NCBI RefSeq assembly: GCF_001634285.1
Contig: NZ_CP015438.1
Location: 1,252,001-1,316,000, forward strand
Direction of reading: 5' to 3'
Origin: Anoxybacillus amylolyticus
Lineage (GTDB): Bacteria; Bacillota; Bacilli; Bacillales; Anoxybacillaceae
Length of the DNA stretch: 64,000 nt
Positions 1 to 7,946 of the stretch are shown piece after piece. Both the position numbers and the translations under genes were made by a program. The notes under the pieces are model-generated. The model did not search any database. It worked only from the letters and a program-made list of their open reading frames with translations, and was not told the origin of the DNA. Each line of letters opens with the position of its first letter. The first letter of the stretch is position 1.

Positions 1-336
1 ACGTTAGCTGAACAAGGAGTTATCCAAGATTGGATTGCCCAATCCCGCATCGAAATTGAACAGGCGCGCCTGTTAACGTTAAAAGCGGCTTACATGATGG
101 ATACGGTCGGAAATAAGGCAGCTAAAACAGAGATTGCCATGATTAAAGTTGTTGCGCCGAATGTGGCGCTAAAGGTAATTGACAGGGCGATACAAGCATT
201 CGGTGCTGCGGGGGTCAGCGATGATGTTCCGCTGGCGGCACAATGGGCGAGTGCGAGAACGCTTCGGTTGGCGGATGGTCCTGATGAAGTGCACAAAGCA
301 CAAATCGCGAAATTAGAGTTAAAAAAATACGACTAA
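1..336 (+). CDS. Acyl-CoA dehydrogenase, C-terminal end only (5' end outside window)
   Basis: The reading frame is open from base 1 to a TAA at 334-336 and encodes about 111 residues of the C-terminal helical domain of an acyl-CoA dehydrogenase. The segments [16 protein letters not shown] and [13 protein letters not shown] are typical of the FAD-binding/dimer end of the large ACAD10/ACAD11-like dehydrogenases. The enzyme would oxidise acyl-CoA to enoyl-CoA and pass electrons to ETF. It is followed 16 bp later by an SDR and an acyl-CoA ligase on the same strand, consistent with a catabolic operon. Exact acyl substrate cannot be told from this fragment. Confidence 0.85.
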   Translation, partial: TLAEQGVIQDWIAQSRIEIEQARLLTLKAAYMMDTVGNKAAKTEIAMIKVVAPNVALKVIDRAIQAFGAAGVSDDVPLAAQWASARTLRLADGPDEVHKAQIAKLELKKYD

Positions 337-352
337 AGAAAGAGGGATGACT

Positions 353-1129
353 ATGCATGTTCTAGAATTATTTCAACTGACAGGAAAAACGGCGATCGTC
401 ACCGGTGGGGGGCGTGGACTCGGCGAACAAATAGCCATCGGATTGGCGGAAGCAGGCGCGAACGTCGTCGTTTGTTCACGCAAAGTCGAAGCGTGCGAAG
501 TGGTGAAAGAAAAGCTCGAAGCGCTTGGCGTACGATCACTGGCATTGCCGTGCGATGTCACGAATATAGATGATGTGAATGCAGTAGTGGCAAAAACGGT
601 TGCTCAGTTTGGTCGAATTGACATTTTAGTGAATAACAGTGGGGCAACATGGGGTGCACCGGTTGAGGACATGCCGCTGGAAGCGTGGCAAAAGGTGATC
701 GATGTCAACGTGACTGGAACGTTTTTAATGAGTCAAGCAGTCGGAAAAGTGATGATCAAGCAAGGAAGTGGAAAAATCATTAACATCGCTTCGGTTGCCG
801 GTCTTGGTGGCACGAATCCGCAAGTAATGAACACGATCGCGTATAACACAAGCAAAGGTGCGGTCATTACGTTTACGAAAGATTTAGCGGTTAAATGGGG
901 GGAATATGGCATTTGCGTCAATGCTATTGCGCCTGGCTTTTTCCCAACAAAAATGTCAAAGGTGGTGATTGAGCGGGGGAAGGGGCACATTTTGGCGAAT
1001 ATCCCGTTGAAGCGGTTTGGCGGGGAGAATGATTTAAAAGGCGTTGTTTTATTTTTAGCTTCCAACGCTTCTGATTTTGTGACCGGATCACTGCTTGTCG
1101 TTGACGGCGGTTCACACGCTTATTGCTAA
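353..1129 (+). CDS. SDR family oxidoreductase (3-oxoacyl-ACP/3-hydroxyacyl-CoA type)
   Basis: A 258-residue classical short-chain dehydrogenase. It has the Rossmann motif TGGGRGLG near the N-terminus, the NNSG motif, the catalytic YNTSK and the C-terminal DGGSHAYC end. The cofactor is NAD(P)H. An ATG at 347 is also in frame, but AGAGGG at 341-346 touches it directly and lies 6 nt before the ATG at 353, so 353 is preferred. Sitting between an acyl-CoA dehydrogenase and an acyl-CoA ligase, it probably handles a hydroxyacyl/ketoacyl intermediate; the substrate is inference. Full-length, no defects seen. Confidence 0.85.
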   Translation: MHVLELFQLTGKTAIVTGGGRGLGEQIAIGLAEAGANVVVCSRKVEACEVVKEKLEALGVRSLALPCDVTNIDDVNAVVAKTVAQFGRIDILVNNSGATWGAPVEDMPLEAWQKVIDVNVTGTFLMSQAVGKVMIKQGSGKIINIASVAGLGGTNPQVMNTIAYNTSKGAVITFTKDLAVKWGEYGICVNAIAPGFFPTKMSKVVIERGKGHILANIPLKRFGGENDLKGVVLFLASNASDFVTGSLLVVDGGSHAYC

Positions 1130-1142
1130 GGGAGGAAAAAGG

Positions 1143-2759
1143 ATGGGGAATAAGAAAGCGTTTTCAACTTATCCAAGTCATATTGCGACGGAGTTTGACA
1201 TTCCGAAGATGACGTTGTGTGATATTTTACAAGAACGCGCTCAGGGATACCGCAACCACTGTGCCATCTCTTTTTACCACCAAGAGATTACCTACGGTGA
1301 ACTTGCTTATTTAGTCGAAACATTTGCTTCCAGCTTACAAAAACAAGGAGTGAAAAAAGGCGACCGCGTCGCAATTATGTTGCCGAACTGCCCACAATAC
1401 GTCGTTTCCTACTATGGCATTTTGCGCGTTGGTGCGATCGTGACGCAAGTAAACCCGATGCTTGTCGAACGGGAGTTGACATACTTGCTGCAAGATTCCG
1501 GTGCGGAAACGATTATTGTGTACGATGCGCTTTATCCGCGAGTGAAAGCGGTGCAAGCGAACACGGCAGTCAAACAAGTAATCGTTGTCAACCTGCAGCC
1601 GTCCTCCTCATCGTTCGCGCCAGATATGACATTTGAAGCATTTTTGGGGCAAGGCGACGGTCGTGTGCAACCGGTAGCGATCGATCCAGAACATGATGTA
1701 GCTGTACTGCAATATACAGGAGGAACGACAGGACGATCGAAAGGGGCGATGTTGACGCACCGCAATTTAGTGGCAAACGTTATGCAATGCGTCGAATTTT
1801 TTAAAGATAAAATTGAATATGGCGCCGAACGGTATTTAACGGTCATCCCGCTTTTTCACGTGTTTGCGATGACATCAGGCATGAACTTGGCGATTTACGT
1901 CGGGGCGACGAACATTTTATTACCGCGCTTTGATTTGCAAGAAGTATTGCAGACGATCAAGGAGAAGAAACCGACGTCATTTCCAGGAGTTCCGACGATG
2001 TACGTGGCAATTACAAATACGCCGAATGTAGAGCAATATGGCATTAATAGCATGAAAATGTGCAACAGCGGAAGTGCGCCGATGCCAGTAGAGTTGATGC
2101 GAGAATTTGAACGAAAAACAGGGGGGCTTGTTTTAGAGGGATATGGGCTTTCCGAGGCGTCGCCGGTGACGCATTGCAATCCTCCGTTTGCGGAACGAAA
2201 GCCGGGGACGGTCGGGATTGGGTTGCCGATGACAGAATATAAAATTGTCGATGTTGCAACCGGTACGGAAGAACTAAAACCGGGCGAGCTAGGAGAGCTG
2301 ATTATTCGCGGTCCGCAAATTATGAAAGGATATTGGGGCAAACCGGAAGAAACAGCGGCCACATTGCGCGACGGCTGGCTATATACCGGTGATTTAGCGA
2401 AGATGGATGAAGACGGATACGTAATGATTGTTGACCGGAAAAAAGATATGATTATCACCAGCGGCTATAATGTATATCCGCGCGAAATTGAAGAAGTGCT
2501 TTATGAACATCCAGCGGTAAAAGAAGCGGTTGTGATCGGCGTTCCGGACGATTATCGGGGGGAGACGGTGAAGGCGGTCATTGTGCTTAAAGACGGTCAA
2601 ACAGCAAACGAAGAGGAAATCATACAGCATTGTCGGCAAAATGTAGCGTCGTACAAAGTGCCGCGTATCGTCGAGTTTCGCCAAGAGTTGCCGAAAACGA
2701 ACGTCGGGAAAATTTTGCGTCGCGTTCTTCGCGAAGAAGCAGCTGAAGCAAAACAATAA
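1143..2759 (+). CDS. Long-chain fatty acid--CoA ligase (AMP-forming)
   Basis: A 538-residue adenylate-forming enzyme that activates a fatty acid with ATP and CoA. Visible signatures: the phosphate-binding loop YTGGTTGRSKGAMLTH around residue 190, GYGLSEASP around 333, the YTGDLA aspartate motif around 417, the hinge DRKKDMIITSGYNVYP, and the C-terminal PKTNVGKILRR with the catalytic lysine. A longer open frame starts at 1095, but GGAGGAAAAAGG at 1131-1142 positions ribosomes on the ATG at 1143. It lies 13 bp after the SDR and is surely cotranscribed. Related to LcfB/YngI-type ligases; the exact orthologue is uncertain. Confidence 0.88.
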   Translation: MGNKKAFSTYPSHIATEFDIPKMTLCDILQERAQGYRNHCAISFYHQEITYGELAYLVETFASSLQKQGVKKGDRVAIMLPNCPQYVVSYYGILRVGAIVTQVNPMLVERELTYLLQDSGAETIIVYDALYPRVKAVQANTAVKQVIVVNLQPSSSSFAPDMTFEAFLGQGDGRVQPVAIDPEHDVAVLQYTGGTTGRSKGAMLTHRNLVANVMQCVEFFKDKIEYGAERYLTVIPLFHVFAMTSGMNLAIYVGATNILLPRFDLQEVLQTIKEKKPTSFPGVPTMYVAITNTPNVEQYGINSMKMCNSGSAPMPVELMREFERKTGGLVLEGYGLSEASPVTHCNPPFAERKPGTVGIGLPMTEYKIVDVATGTEELKPGELGELIIRGPQIMKGYWGKPEETAATLRDGWLYTGDLAKMDEDGYVMIVDRKKDMIITSGYNVYPREIEEVLYEHPAVKEAVVIGVPDDYRGETVKAVIVLKDGQTANEEEIIQHCRQNVASYKVPRIVEFRQELPKTNVGKILRRVLREEAAEAKQ

Positions 2760-2818
2760 AATGAAGCCGCGCTCTTCCGCAACGTTGTCGCGTCCTTCGT
2801 AATGGATTCGTTCTATGT

Positions 2819-2824
2819 TATAAT
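2819..2824 (+). promoter_or_regulatory. Putative -10 box for the TetR gene
   Basis: TATAAT at consensus in the 100-bp gap after the CoA ligase gene. The matching -35 region around 2796-2801 (TTCGTA) is weak. It would start a transcript near 2831, just ahead of the ATG 2838 and GTG 2859 start candidates. Confidence 0.4.
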
Positions 2825-2858
2825 AACGAAAGGAAACATGACGGAAAGGTGGAAGAGC

Positions 2859-3422
2859 GTGAAAGAAAAAATTATCGACACAAGCATCACATTATTTGAA
2901 CAAAAAGGATTTAGCGATACGTCCATTCAAGATATTGTCGATGCGCTGGGGGTCACCAAAGGAACGTTTTATTACTATTTTAAAAGTAAAGAAGAACTGT
3001 TAATGGACATTCATCTTCGCTACATTGAAGAACTGCTTGAAAAACAGCAAGAAATGATAGACGATCCGACGAAAACGACAAAAGAAAAACTGTTGGATAT
3101 CGTGTACATGCTCATTCATAACATTGAAAAAAAAGGGAGACAGGCACGCATTTTCTTTCGCGAGATGCGGCATTTAAACGCGGAACATTTGCAAAATATT
3201 AAGCAAAAACGCGACCAATTTCGTTACGGTGTCCAAGCATTAATTGAGCGTGGAATCGAAAACGGAGAGTTTCGGCAAGATTTAATTCCAAGTATTGCCA
3301 CTTTAACGATTTTAGGTGCAGCGAACTGGAGCTATCAATGGTTTAAGCCAGACGGCGAATATCCCGATGCGGAAGTCGCCAAACAAATGGTGACCATTTT
3401 TCTTGAAGGAATTGAAAAATAG
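2859..3422 (+). CDS. TetR/AcrR family transcriptional regulator
   Basis: A 187-residue regulator. The N-terminal helix-turn-helix TSIQDIVDALGVTKGTFYYYFKSKEELL is the TetR signature; the rest is the ligand/dimer domain. The frame is open from ATG 2802, but a TATAAT at 2819-2824 puts the likely transcript start beyond that codon, and AAAGGTGG at 2845-2852 serves the GTG at 2859; an ATG at 2838 is the other option. Embedded in a fatty acid catabolism cluster it probably senses an acyl-CoA. It is not close to B. subtilis FadR as I recall that sequence. The palindrome at 3469-3484 is its most likely operator. Confidence 0.82.
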   Translation: MKEKIIDTSITLFEQKGFSDTSIQDIVDALGVTKGTFYYYFKSKEELLMDIHLRYIEELLEKQQEMIDDPTKTTKEKLLDIVYMLIHNIEKKGRQARIFFREMRHLNAEHLQNIKQKRDQFRYGVQALIERGIENGEFRQDLIPSIATLTILGAANWSYQWFKPDGEYPDAEVAKQMVTIFLEGIEK

Positions 3423-3468
3423 TGAAAGGCTGCTTGGTTCCACTATGCTGAGTAGCCCACTATTTCAA

Positions 3469-3484
3469 TACTAACCGGTTAGTA
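3469..3484. promoter_or_regulatory. Perfect 16-bp palindromic operator, probably for the adjacent TetR regulator
   Basis: TACTAACCGGTTAGTA is its own reverse complement over all 16 bases. It lies 47 bp after the TetR stop codon and 35 bp before the phosphotransferase start, where an operator would control the downstream genes. The size, symmetry and AT-rich flanks with a CCGG centre fit TetR-family operators. Binding by the upstream regulator is inference. Confidence 0.65.
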
Positions 3485-3518
3485 GATGACGTTACACACA
3501 CGGAAAGGAGGCACAAAA

Positions 3519-3848
3519 ATGTCTGCAATCATTCCTGTTCGCCAAGGGGAAGAATTGCCGGTAGAAAAGCTACTACCATTTTTGCGAAACGCCATTGATG
3601 GGTTGCCGAACGAGCCGCTACATGTGCAACAATTTTCGTCTGGTTATTCAAACTTGACGTATTTATTATCCATTGGCGATTGGGAAGCGGTACTTCGACG
3701 GCCGCCGCTCGGACCTGTGGCACCGAAAGCGCATGACATGAGGCGTGAATGCGCATGGCTTACCGAAATTCATCCGCTCTTTCCGCTCGCGCCGAAGCCG
3801 CTATTGTTTTGTGACGACGAAGCGGTCATTGGCAGCCCGTTTTTTTAA
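3519..3848 (+). pseudogene. Phosphotransferase (APH/ACAD10-like), N-lobe fragment of a frameshifted gene
   Basis: About 109 residues forming the N-lobe of an aminoglycoside-phosphotransferase-like kinase: FSSGYSNLTYLL is the nucleotide loop and AVLRRPPLG carries the usual basic residue region. The reading frame stops at TAA 3846-3848 right after the conserved GSPFF, inside a run of seven T (3840-3846). One extra T would read GSPFFLMERRKG, exactly what the family has, so the gene is split by a one-base deletion at the hinge between lobes. The start at ATG 3519 follows GGAAAGGAGG. It could be a real pseudogene, a sequencing error, or be rescued by slippage. Confidence 0.8.
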
Positions 3849-4576
3849 TGGAGCGAAGAAAAGGGGTGGTACTTGACCATGAGTTTCCGCTGCACATCGA
3901 GCCGACGAAAGAAATTGGACAACGCATTTCCGACGCGATGGTGACTACGCTCGTTGAATTACATCGCGTGAACTACAAAACAACGCGACTTGTCGAAATG
4001 GTCAAACCGGACGGATTTATGGAACGGCAAGTGCATGGATGGATTCAGCGCTATGAGCGGGCGAAAACGGATGAAATTCCAGAGGTGGAAACATTAATGA
4101 AGTGGCTCGTTCAGCATATTCCAAATCAAAGCGAGGCGGCGATCATTCATTACGATTATAAATTGAACAACGCCTTATTTGCGGAAGAAGATATTGCCAA
4201 AATGGTCGGTTTGTTCGATTGGGAAATGACAACGGTTGGCGATCCTCTCGCCGATGTGGCAGTGGCGATGAGTTATTGGATTCAAGCAGACGATCCACCA
4301 CTTTTAAAAAATGCGTTCGGCAAACCATCTGTCACCATCTATCCTGGCTTTTATTCGCGCGACGAGTTTATTCAAGCGTATGCCCGAAAAAGCGGTCGCG
4401 ATGTGTCGAATATGCATTTTTATTTAACGTTTGCGTACTTTAAGCTGGCGGTCATTTGTCAGCAAATTTATTACCGCTTCCGCCGTGGACAGACAGCGGA
4501 TGAACGTTTTAGAAAATTCGGTCAGTTTGTCGAGTCGCTCATTCAATATGCATGGCAGACCGCGGCGACGAGGTGA
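3848..4576 (+). pseudogene. Phosphotransferase (APH/ACAD10-like), C-lobe fragment of the same gene
   Basis: About 242 residues that continue the kinase fold begun at 3519. It carries the catalytic loop HYDYKLNN and the metal-binding segment DWEMTTVGDPLADVA, so all catalytic residues sit on this piece while ATP-loop residues sit on the upstream piece. Its ATG overlaps the upstream stop as TAATG, so reinitiation could translate it. Related proteins act beside acyl-CoA dehydrogenases (the ACAD10/11 kinase domain phosphorylates hydroxy fatty acids in animals), which fits this cluster. As one polypeptide the gene would be about 352 residues, normal for the family. Confidence 0.8.
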
Positions 4577-4580
4577 AGAA

Positions 4581-5369
4581 ATGGCGAACATCCACGTTGT
4601 GTTTCGCAAAGAAGAGATCGAAGAGACGGAATTAGCGAAAGGAAAAGTGGCAGTTGTGTTCGATGTGCTGCTTGCGACTTCTACGATTACAGCGTTGTTG
4701 TCATTCGGGGCAACGGCGGTCATTCCTGTCCGAAATGAAGCGGAAGCGCACGAACAAGTGTGGTCGTTGCCCCACGGCAGCTATGAATTGGTCGGGGAAT
4801 ACGAAGGAAGAACTATTGCCGGCTTCCATTCACCTGCCCCGCTTTCTTTGCAATCGATTAGCCAAGGAAAAACGATTGTATTGTCGACGACGAATGGAAC
4901 GGTGGCGATTCGAAAGGCGATGACCGCTTCACATCTTTATATTGGCAGTTTGCTAAACGCGCGTGCGCTTGCCCGCTATATTTGCCATCATCATCCGACA
5001 GAAACGATCGTTATCATTTGTTCGGGTTCTTCCGGTCGCTTTTGTTTGGAAGATTTTTACGGGGCAGGGTATTTAGTGGCCGAGCTGTTGCAAAACGGGA
5101 TGGCGCAGGAACAGCTATCGGATGCTGCACTAGCGGCGTATCTTTTTTATGAGCAATATGCCACGGAAGACGGCGGCAAAAAAGTGTTATCGTCTGCGCG
5201 TGTGGGCCGCTGGATGATGGCGTATGGACTAGCGGCGGATCTTGACTATATTAATACTCACGGCGTGTTGACGGTTATTCCGATGTTGCAACCGACGGAA
5301 CGTGGCGGAGAAATCCGCGATGTAGCAGATCAGCTTTTGAAAAAAAATAGCGGGAGGGAGATTGGATGA
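4581..5369 (+). CDS. ComB-family 2-phosphosulfolactate phosphatase-like protein
   Basis: A 262-residue protein with the ComB family landmarks: AVVFDVLLATSTI near the N-terminus, LSTTNGTVAIRKA in the middle and CSGSSGRFCLEDFYGAGYLV in the second half. The family removes phosphate from 2-phosphosulfolactate, in coenzyme M or spore sulfolactate synthesis. Start ATG 4581 has GGTGA overlapping the stop of the preceding gene, and the end overlaps the next gene (ATGA at 5366). No ComA- or ComC-like gene is visible nearby, so its true substrate in this lipid-type operon is open. Confidence 0.78.
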   Translation: MANIHVVFRKEEIEETELAKGKVAVVFDVLLATSTITALLSFGATAVIPVRNEAEAHEQVWSLPHGSYELVGEYEGRTIAGFHSPAPLSLQSISQGKTIVLSTTNGTVAIRKAMTASHLYIGSLLNARALARYICHHHPTETIVIICSGSSGRFCLEDFYGAGYLVAELLQNGMAQEQLSDAALAAYLFYEQYATEDGGKKVLSSARVGRWMMAYGLAADLDYINTHGVLTVIPMLQPTERGGEIRDVADQLLKKNSGREIG

Positions 5370-6340
5370 AAAGTATTCAATTTACACAATACGGCGGCCC
5401 AGAAGTGCTGCAAATGATCGAAAGCGACATACCGAAACCAACAGGAAGACAGGTGCTCATTGAAGTAAAAGCGATTGGGGTAAATTATGCGGATACGGCG
5501 CGGCGGGAAGGAAAATACGTCGTGCCGACGCCATTACCGTTCGTTCCTGGGACAGAAGTAGCAGGAACCGTTTGCGAAGTGGGAGAAGAGGTTACTTCTG
5601 TTCAAATTGGGCAGCGTGTCGTCGCATTAATCGAGGCGGGCGGCTATACGGAATATACGCTTGTTGATGAACGAAGCGTCATTTCGCTTCCAGACGGGTT
5701 GGATTTTTATCAAGCGGTCGCTCTTCCTGTGCAAGGATTAAGCGCGTATCACATTTTAAAAACGATGGGCCGATTAGAAGAAGGGGAAACGGTGCTGATT
5801 CATGCAGCGGCCGGTGGAGTAGGGACGGTCGCCGTTCAGCTGGCGCGAATTTTTGGTGCAGGCAACATCATCACCACGGCAAGTACAGAAGAAAAACGCG
5901 CGCTTGCTCGGCAGCTTGGTGCGCATGTGGCGATTGATTACACAAAAGAAGAATGGAAAGACGAAGTGTTGGCAGCTACAGATGGTAAGGGGGTAGATGT
6001 CGCATTAGAAATGGCTGGAGGAGACATTTTCCATAAAACGTTACAATGTTTAGCCCCATTTGGTCGTCTTGTTATCTACGGAGTAGCGAGCGGGCAGCTT
6101 ACCAAAATGACCCCGTCGCTGTTAATGGGAAAAAATTTATCCGTCATCGGCTTCTTTTTGCCCCAAATCATGAGAAAACGCGCATTATATCAGCAAAGCT
6201 TGCAAGAGATGCTCCAGTATGTACAGACAGGGCGCATTCAGCTGACGATTGGCGGCGTCTATCCGCTCGAGCAGGCGGCTGATGTTCACCGTTTATTACA
6301 ATCGCGGCAAACGCACGGAAAATTAATTCTCGTTCCATAA
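5366..6340 (+). CDS. NADPH:quinone oxidoreductase family, zinc-independent MDR
   Basis: A 324-residue medium-chain dehydrogenase/reductase. It has the N-terminal GroES-like fold with GVNYADTARREGKY, the nucleotide motif AAAGGVGTVAVQLA around residue 150, and no catalytic zinc ligands, as in the QOR branch. It would reduce quinones or enoyl compounds with NADPH. The start ATG overlaps the stop of the ComB-like gene, with GGGAGG upstream, so the two are translationally coupled. It is the last gene of the cluster: a terminator hairpin begins directly after its stop but is now split by an insertion sequence. Confidence 0.85.
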   Translation: MKSIQFTQYGGPEVLQMIESDIPKPTGRQVLIEVKAIGVNYADTARREGKYVVPTPLPFVPGTEVAGTVCEVGEEVTSVQIGQRVVALIEAGGYTEYTLVDERSVISLPDGLDFYQAVALPVQGLSAYHILKTMGRLEEGETVLIHAAAGGVGTVAVQLARIFGAGNIITTASTEEKRALARQLGAHVAIDYTKEEWKDEVLAATDGKGVDVALEMAGGDIFHKTLQCLAPFGRLVIYGVASGQLTKMTPSLLMGKNLSVIGFFLPQIMRKRALYQQSLQEMLQYVQTGRIQLTIGGVYPLEQAADVHRLLQSRQTHGKLILVP

Positions 6341-6342
6341 AG

Positions 6343-6365
6343 CAAAAAAGGTGAGGGTTCTCACC
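6343..6365. terminator. Left half of a bidirectional terminator split by the IS
   Basis: The sequence from 6341 ends in one copy of the 11-bp duplication. Removing the IS and one duplication restores the arms AGCAAAAAAGGTGAG and CTCACCTTTTTTGCT around a GGTT loop: a perfect 15-bp stem with A- and T-tracts on both sides. It would have served the quinone oxidoreductase (+) and patA (-). The right half is at 7936-7953. Confidence 0.75.
6355..6365. repeat. Left target site duplication of the IS
   Basis: GGGTTCTCACC, identical to 7936-7946 at the other end of the element. Lengths of 10-12 bp are usual for IS231-like elements. Confidence 0.9.
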
Positions 6366-6460
6366 CATACCCGTCAAGTTTAGTGTTAGGCATCGTTGTA
6401 TCCATACGCAACGTTTGTAATCATGGGCTGAAGAAAAAGAATACCACATTTTTTAGGCAT

Positions 6461-6493
6461 GCCAAATAACCCTCTTTAAGAGGGTTATTTGGC
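6461..6493. terminator. Strong hairpin at the 3' end of the IS
   Basis: GCCAAATAACCCTCT pairs perfectly with AGAGGGTTATTTGGC across a TTA loop, a 15-bp stem. On the plus strand it is followed by ACTTTTA, so it could stop transcription entering from the quinone oxidoreductase side and prevent antisense to the transposase. On the minus strand the following bases are not T-rich. Confidence 0.6.
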
Positions 6494-6509
6494 ACTTTTA
6501 TGAATAAAA

Positions 6510-7841
6510 TTAATAAATATCCAATTTCATCAAGAGATCCAATGCCGTTTCTTTCCCTTTCCTTCGATCCTTTCTTCCATGTTTTCTCAATAGAAGGAGG
6601 AGAGAAGAAAGGCTGATTTCCTCCTTCGATAGGCGCAAAAGCAGTTGTTGCCAATAGGATTGGAGAACATCTAGTGCTTTCCGTTCACTGATTTGAATCC
6701 CTTCTTTTTGTTGCCAATACGTTCGAGCTTGAAACAGAAAGGTCTGGGTGACCAAAATGGCAATCAACGTCCCATATATATGGCATTCGAACCGTTCTTT
6801 CTTCATCTTTTTGACTTTCGCCAGATCAAAGACGGACTTCCACGCTTTAAACAACAGTTCAATTTGCCACCGCAAGGAATAAAGCTCATAAACCTGTTGC
6901 CCATCAAACGACTCTTGTGGTAAATTAGTCAGTAAGATGTGGTATTTCTTTTGTTCGAGGGTTTGGCGTGCCAGCGCCTTCCCTTTTCTTTTTTCCTTTT
7001 TTCGCACATACGCCATCCGTTTTTGCCATTCTTCTTCCGTCAGACGTCGAAAAATCAAGCGCGGGATATACAAACGCTCATGCCCGATGTATACATGTTC
7101 CATTTCTACGGATTCCCCTTCCTCTAATTGATTCCCAAGAGATTCCCAATCCCATTCCTTCCACCGGCTATTCTCTTTGATATACACTTTCATATCGGAA
7201 CGGAGCCGAGTAATATAATACGCTCCGTGGGCGTCGATCTCGGCCAGTGCGGCAACGGAGAAAAAGCCTAAATCCCGAATACATAGGTCATTCGGCAAAA
7301 TCGTGTGCTGGGCATGATAGGCAAAACGGGCGTCCGAGTCATTAGCCGATTGAACACATAGTTGAAGACAGGCACCAGACAACAAGTCATATTCAAACTG
7401 AATTTTTGCTCCTGATGAGACGGAACCTCGGTAGTCCTCCCCATAGTCGGCAGGAACCAAAAAACTGGTCGAGTCCAAAATCCGCAAGCGAGTAAAACAC
7501 GTCCGGTAGGTTTGGATGGTGGACCAAAGCAATGGGCGTTGTCGCTGGAGGAGAAGGAAAAACACTTCTCGCAAAAACGCCACGGCTCTCTCGGTAAACC
7601 GCTGATTCAATCCTTCACTGGACAGGGAACAGTCATGGCGGAGTGTGAGAGACGTACATAACCGTTGGAGCGATTGTTGAGCCAGTGAGCCATCTCCCCA
7701 TGCACAAAGAGTCAAAAATGCTTCTGCCGTTAATGCTCGTTTTCGCTGAATAAATCCCGTTTCTTGAGCAAGATGAGTCAATGTCTCAGGCGAGAAAAGT
7801 TGACGGATGGTTTTTATCCATGCTTGCATTTGATTTTCCAT
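6510..7841 (-). CDS. IS4-family (IS231-like) transposase
   Basis: A 443-residue DDE transposase. The first aspartate is in RILDSTSF, the second in IRDLGFFS, and the glutamate in the IS4 signature YSLRWQIELLFKAWK (Y-2-R-3-E-6-K). The basic stretch KKEKRKGKALARQ before the third motif is a typical insertion domain element. The frame is full-length and intact. Translation is probably limited in read-through transcripts by the hairpin at 7849-7883. A few thermophilic Bacillaceae carry many copies of such elements. Confidence 0.93.
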   Translation of the reverse strand: MENQMQAWIKTIRQLFSPETLTHLAQETGFIQRKRALTAEAFLTLCAWGDGSLAQQSLQRLCTSLTLRHDCSLSSEGLNQRFTERAVAFLREVFFLLLQRQRPLLWSTIQTYRTCFTRLRILDSTSFLVPADYGEDYRGSVSSGAKIQFEYDLLSGACLQLCVQSANDSDARFAYHAQHTILPNDLCIRDLGFFSVAALAEIDAHGAYYITRLRSDMKVYIKENSRWKEWDWESLGNQLEEGESVEMEHVYIGHERLYIPRLIFRRLTEEEWQKRMAYVRKKEKRKGKALARQTLEQKKYHILLTNLPQESFDGQQVYELYSLRWQIELLFKAWKSVFDLAKVKKMKKERFECHIYGTLIAILVTQTFLFQARTYWQQKEGIQISERKALDVLQSYWQQLLLRLSKEEISLSSLLLLLRKHGRKDRRKGKETALDLLMKLDIY

Positions 7842-7848
7842 AGAAAAA

Positions 7849-7883
7849 ATCCTTTCTAACGAAGAGTATTCGCTAGAAAGGAT
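7849..7883 (-). promoter_or_regulatory. Hairpin that can hide the transposase ribosome binding site
   Basis: ATCCTTTCTA at 7849-7858 pairs with TAGAAAGGAT at 7874-7883, and inner CGAA/TTCG extends the stem. On the minus strand the AAAGGA that serves as ribosome binding site for the transposase lies in the second arm. A transcript starting inside the stem could not form it, but one reading in from patA would. This is a known way for insertion sequences to stop translation from external promoters. Confidence 0.6.
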
Positions 7884-7935
7884 ACCATGTTTTTAACGGT
7901 GTACAAAGGCCCAATTTCTTAACTTGATGGCTATG

Positions 7936-7946
7936 GGGTTCTCACC
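7936..7946. repeat. Right target site duplication of the IS
   Basis: GGGTTCTCACC, the second copy of the 11-bp target. It contains the patA stop codon (7942-7944 on the minus strand), so the insertion came within a few bases of the coding end without altering it. Confidence 0.9.

Larger units (their letters stand above)
6366..7935 (-). mobile_element. Complete IS4-family insertion sequence, 1570 bp
   Basis: The ends are imperfect inverted repeats: CATACCCGTCAAGTT on the left and, read inward from the right, CATAGCCATCAAGTT (13 of 15 match). Both ends are flanked by the identical 11 bp GGGTTCTCACC. A single intact transposase reads on the minus strand. The length, the 11-bp duplication and the transposase type fit the IS231-like part of the IS4 family. 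Nothing looks decayed, so it may be a recent and still active insertion. Confidence 0.92.

Noticed and set aside
1895-2458. A 187-codon minus-strand frame in the CoA ligase gene
   Set aside because: Opposite a full-length, well-conserved enzyme; no signals for its own expression.
2802-2858. ATG 2802 as the TetR start
   Set aside because: A -10 box lies downstream of it, and the extra residues do not belong to the TetR N-terminus.
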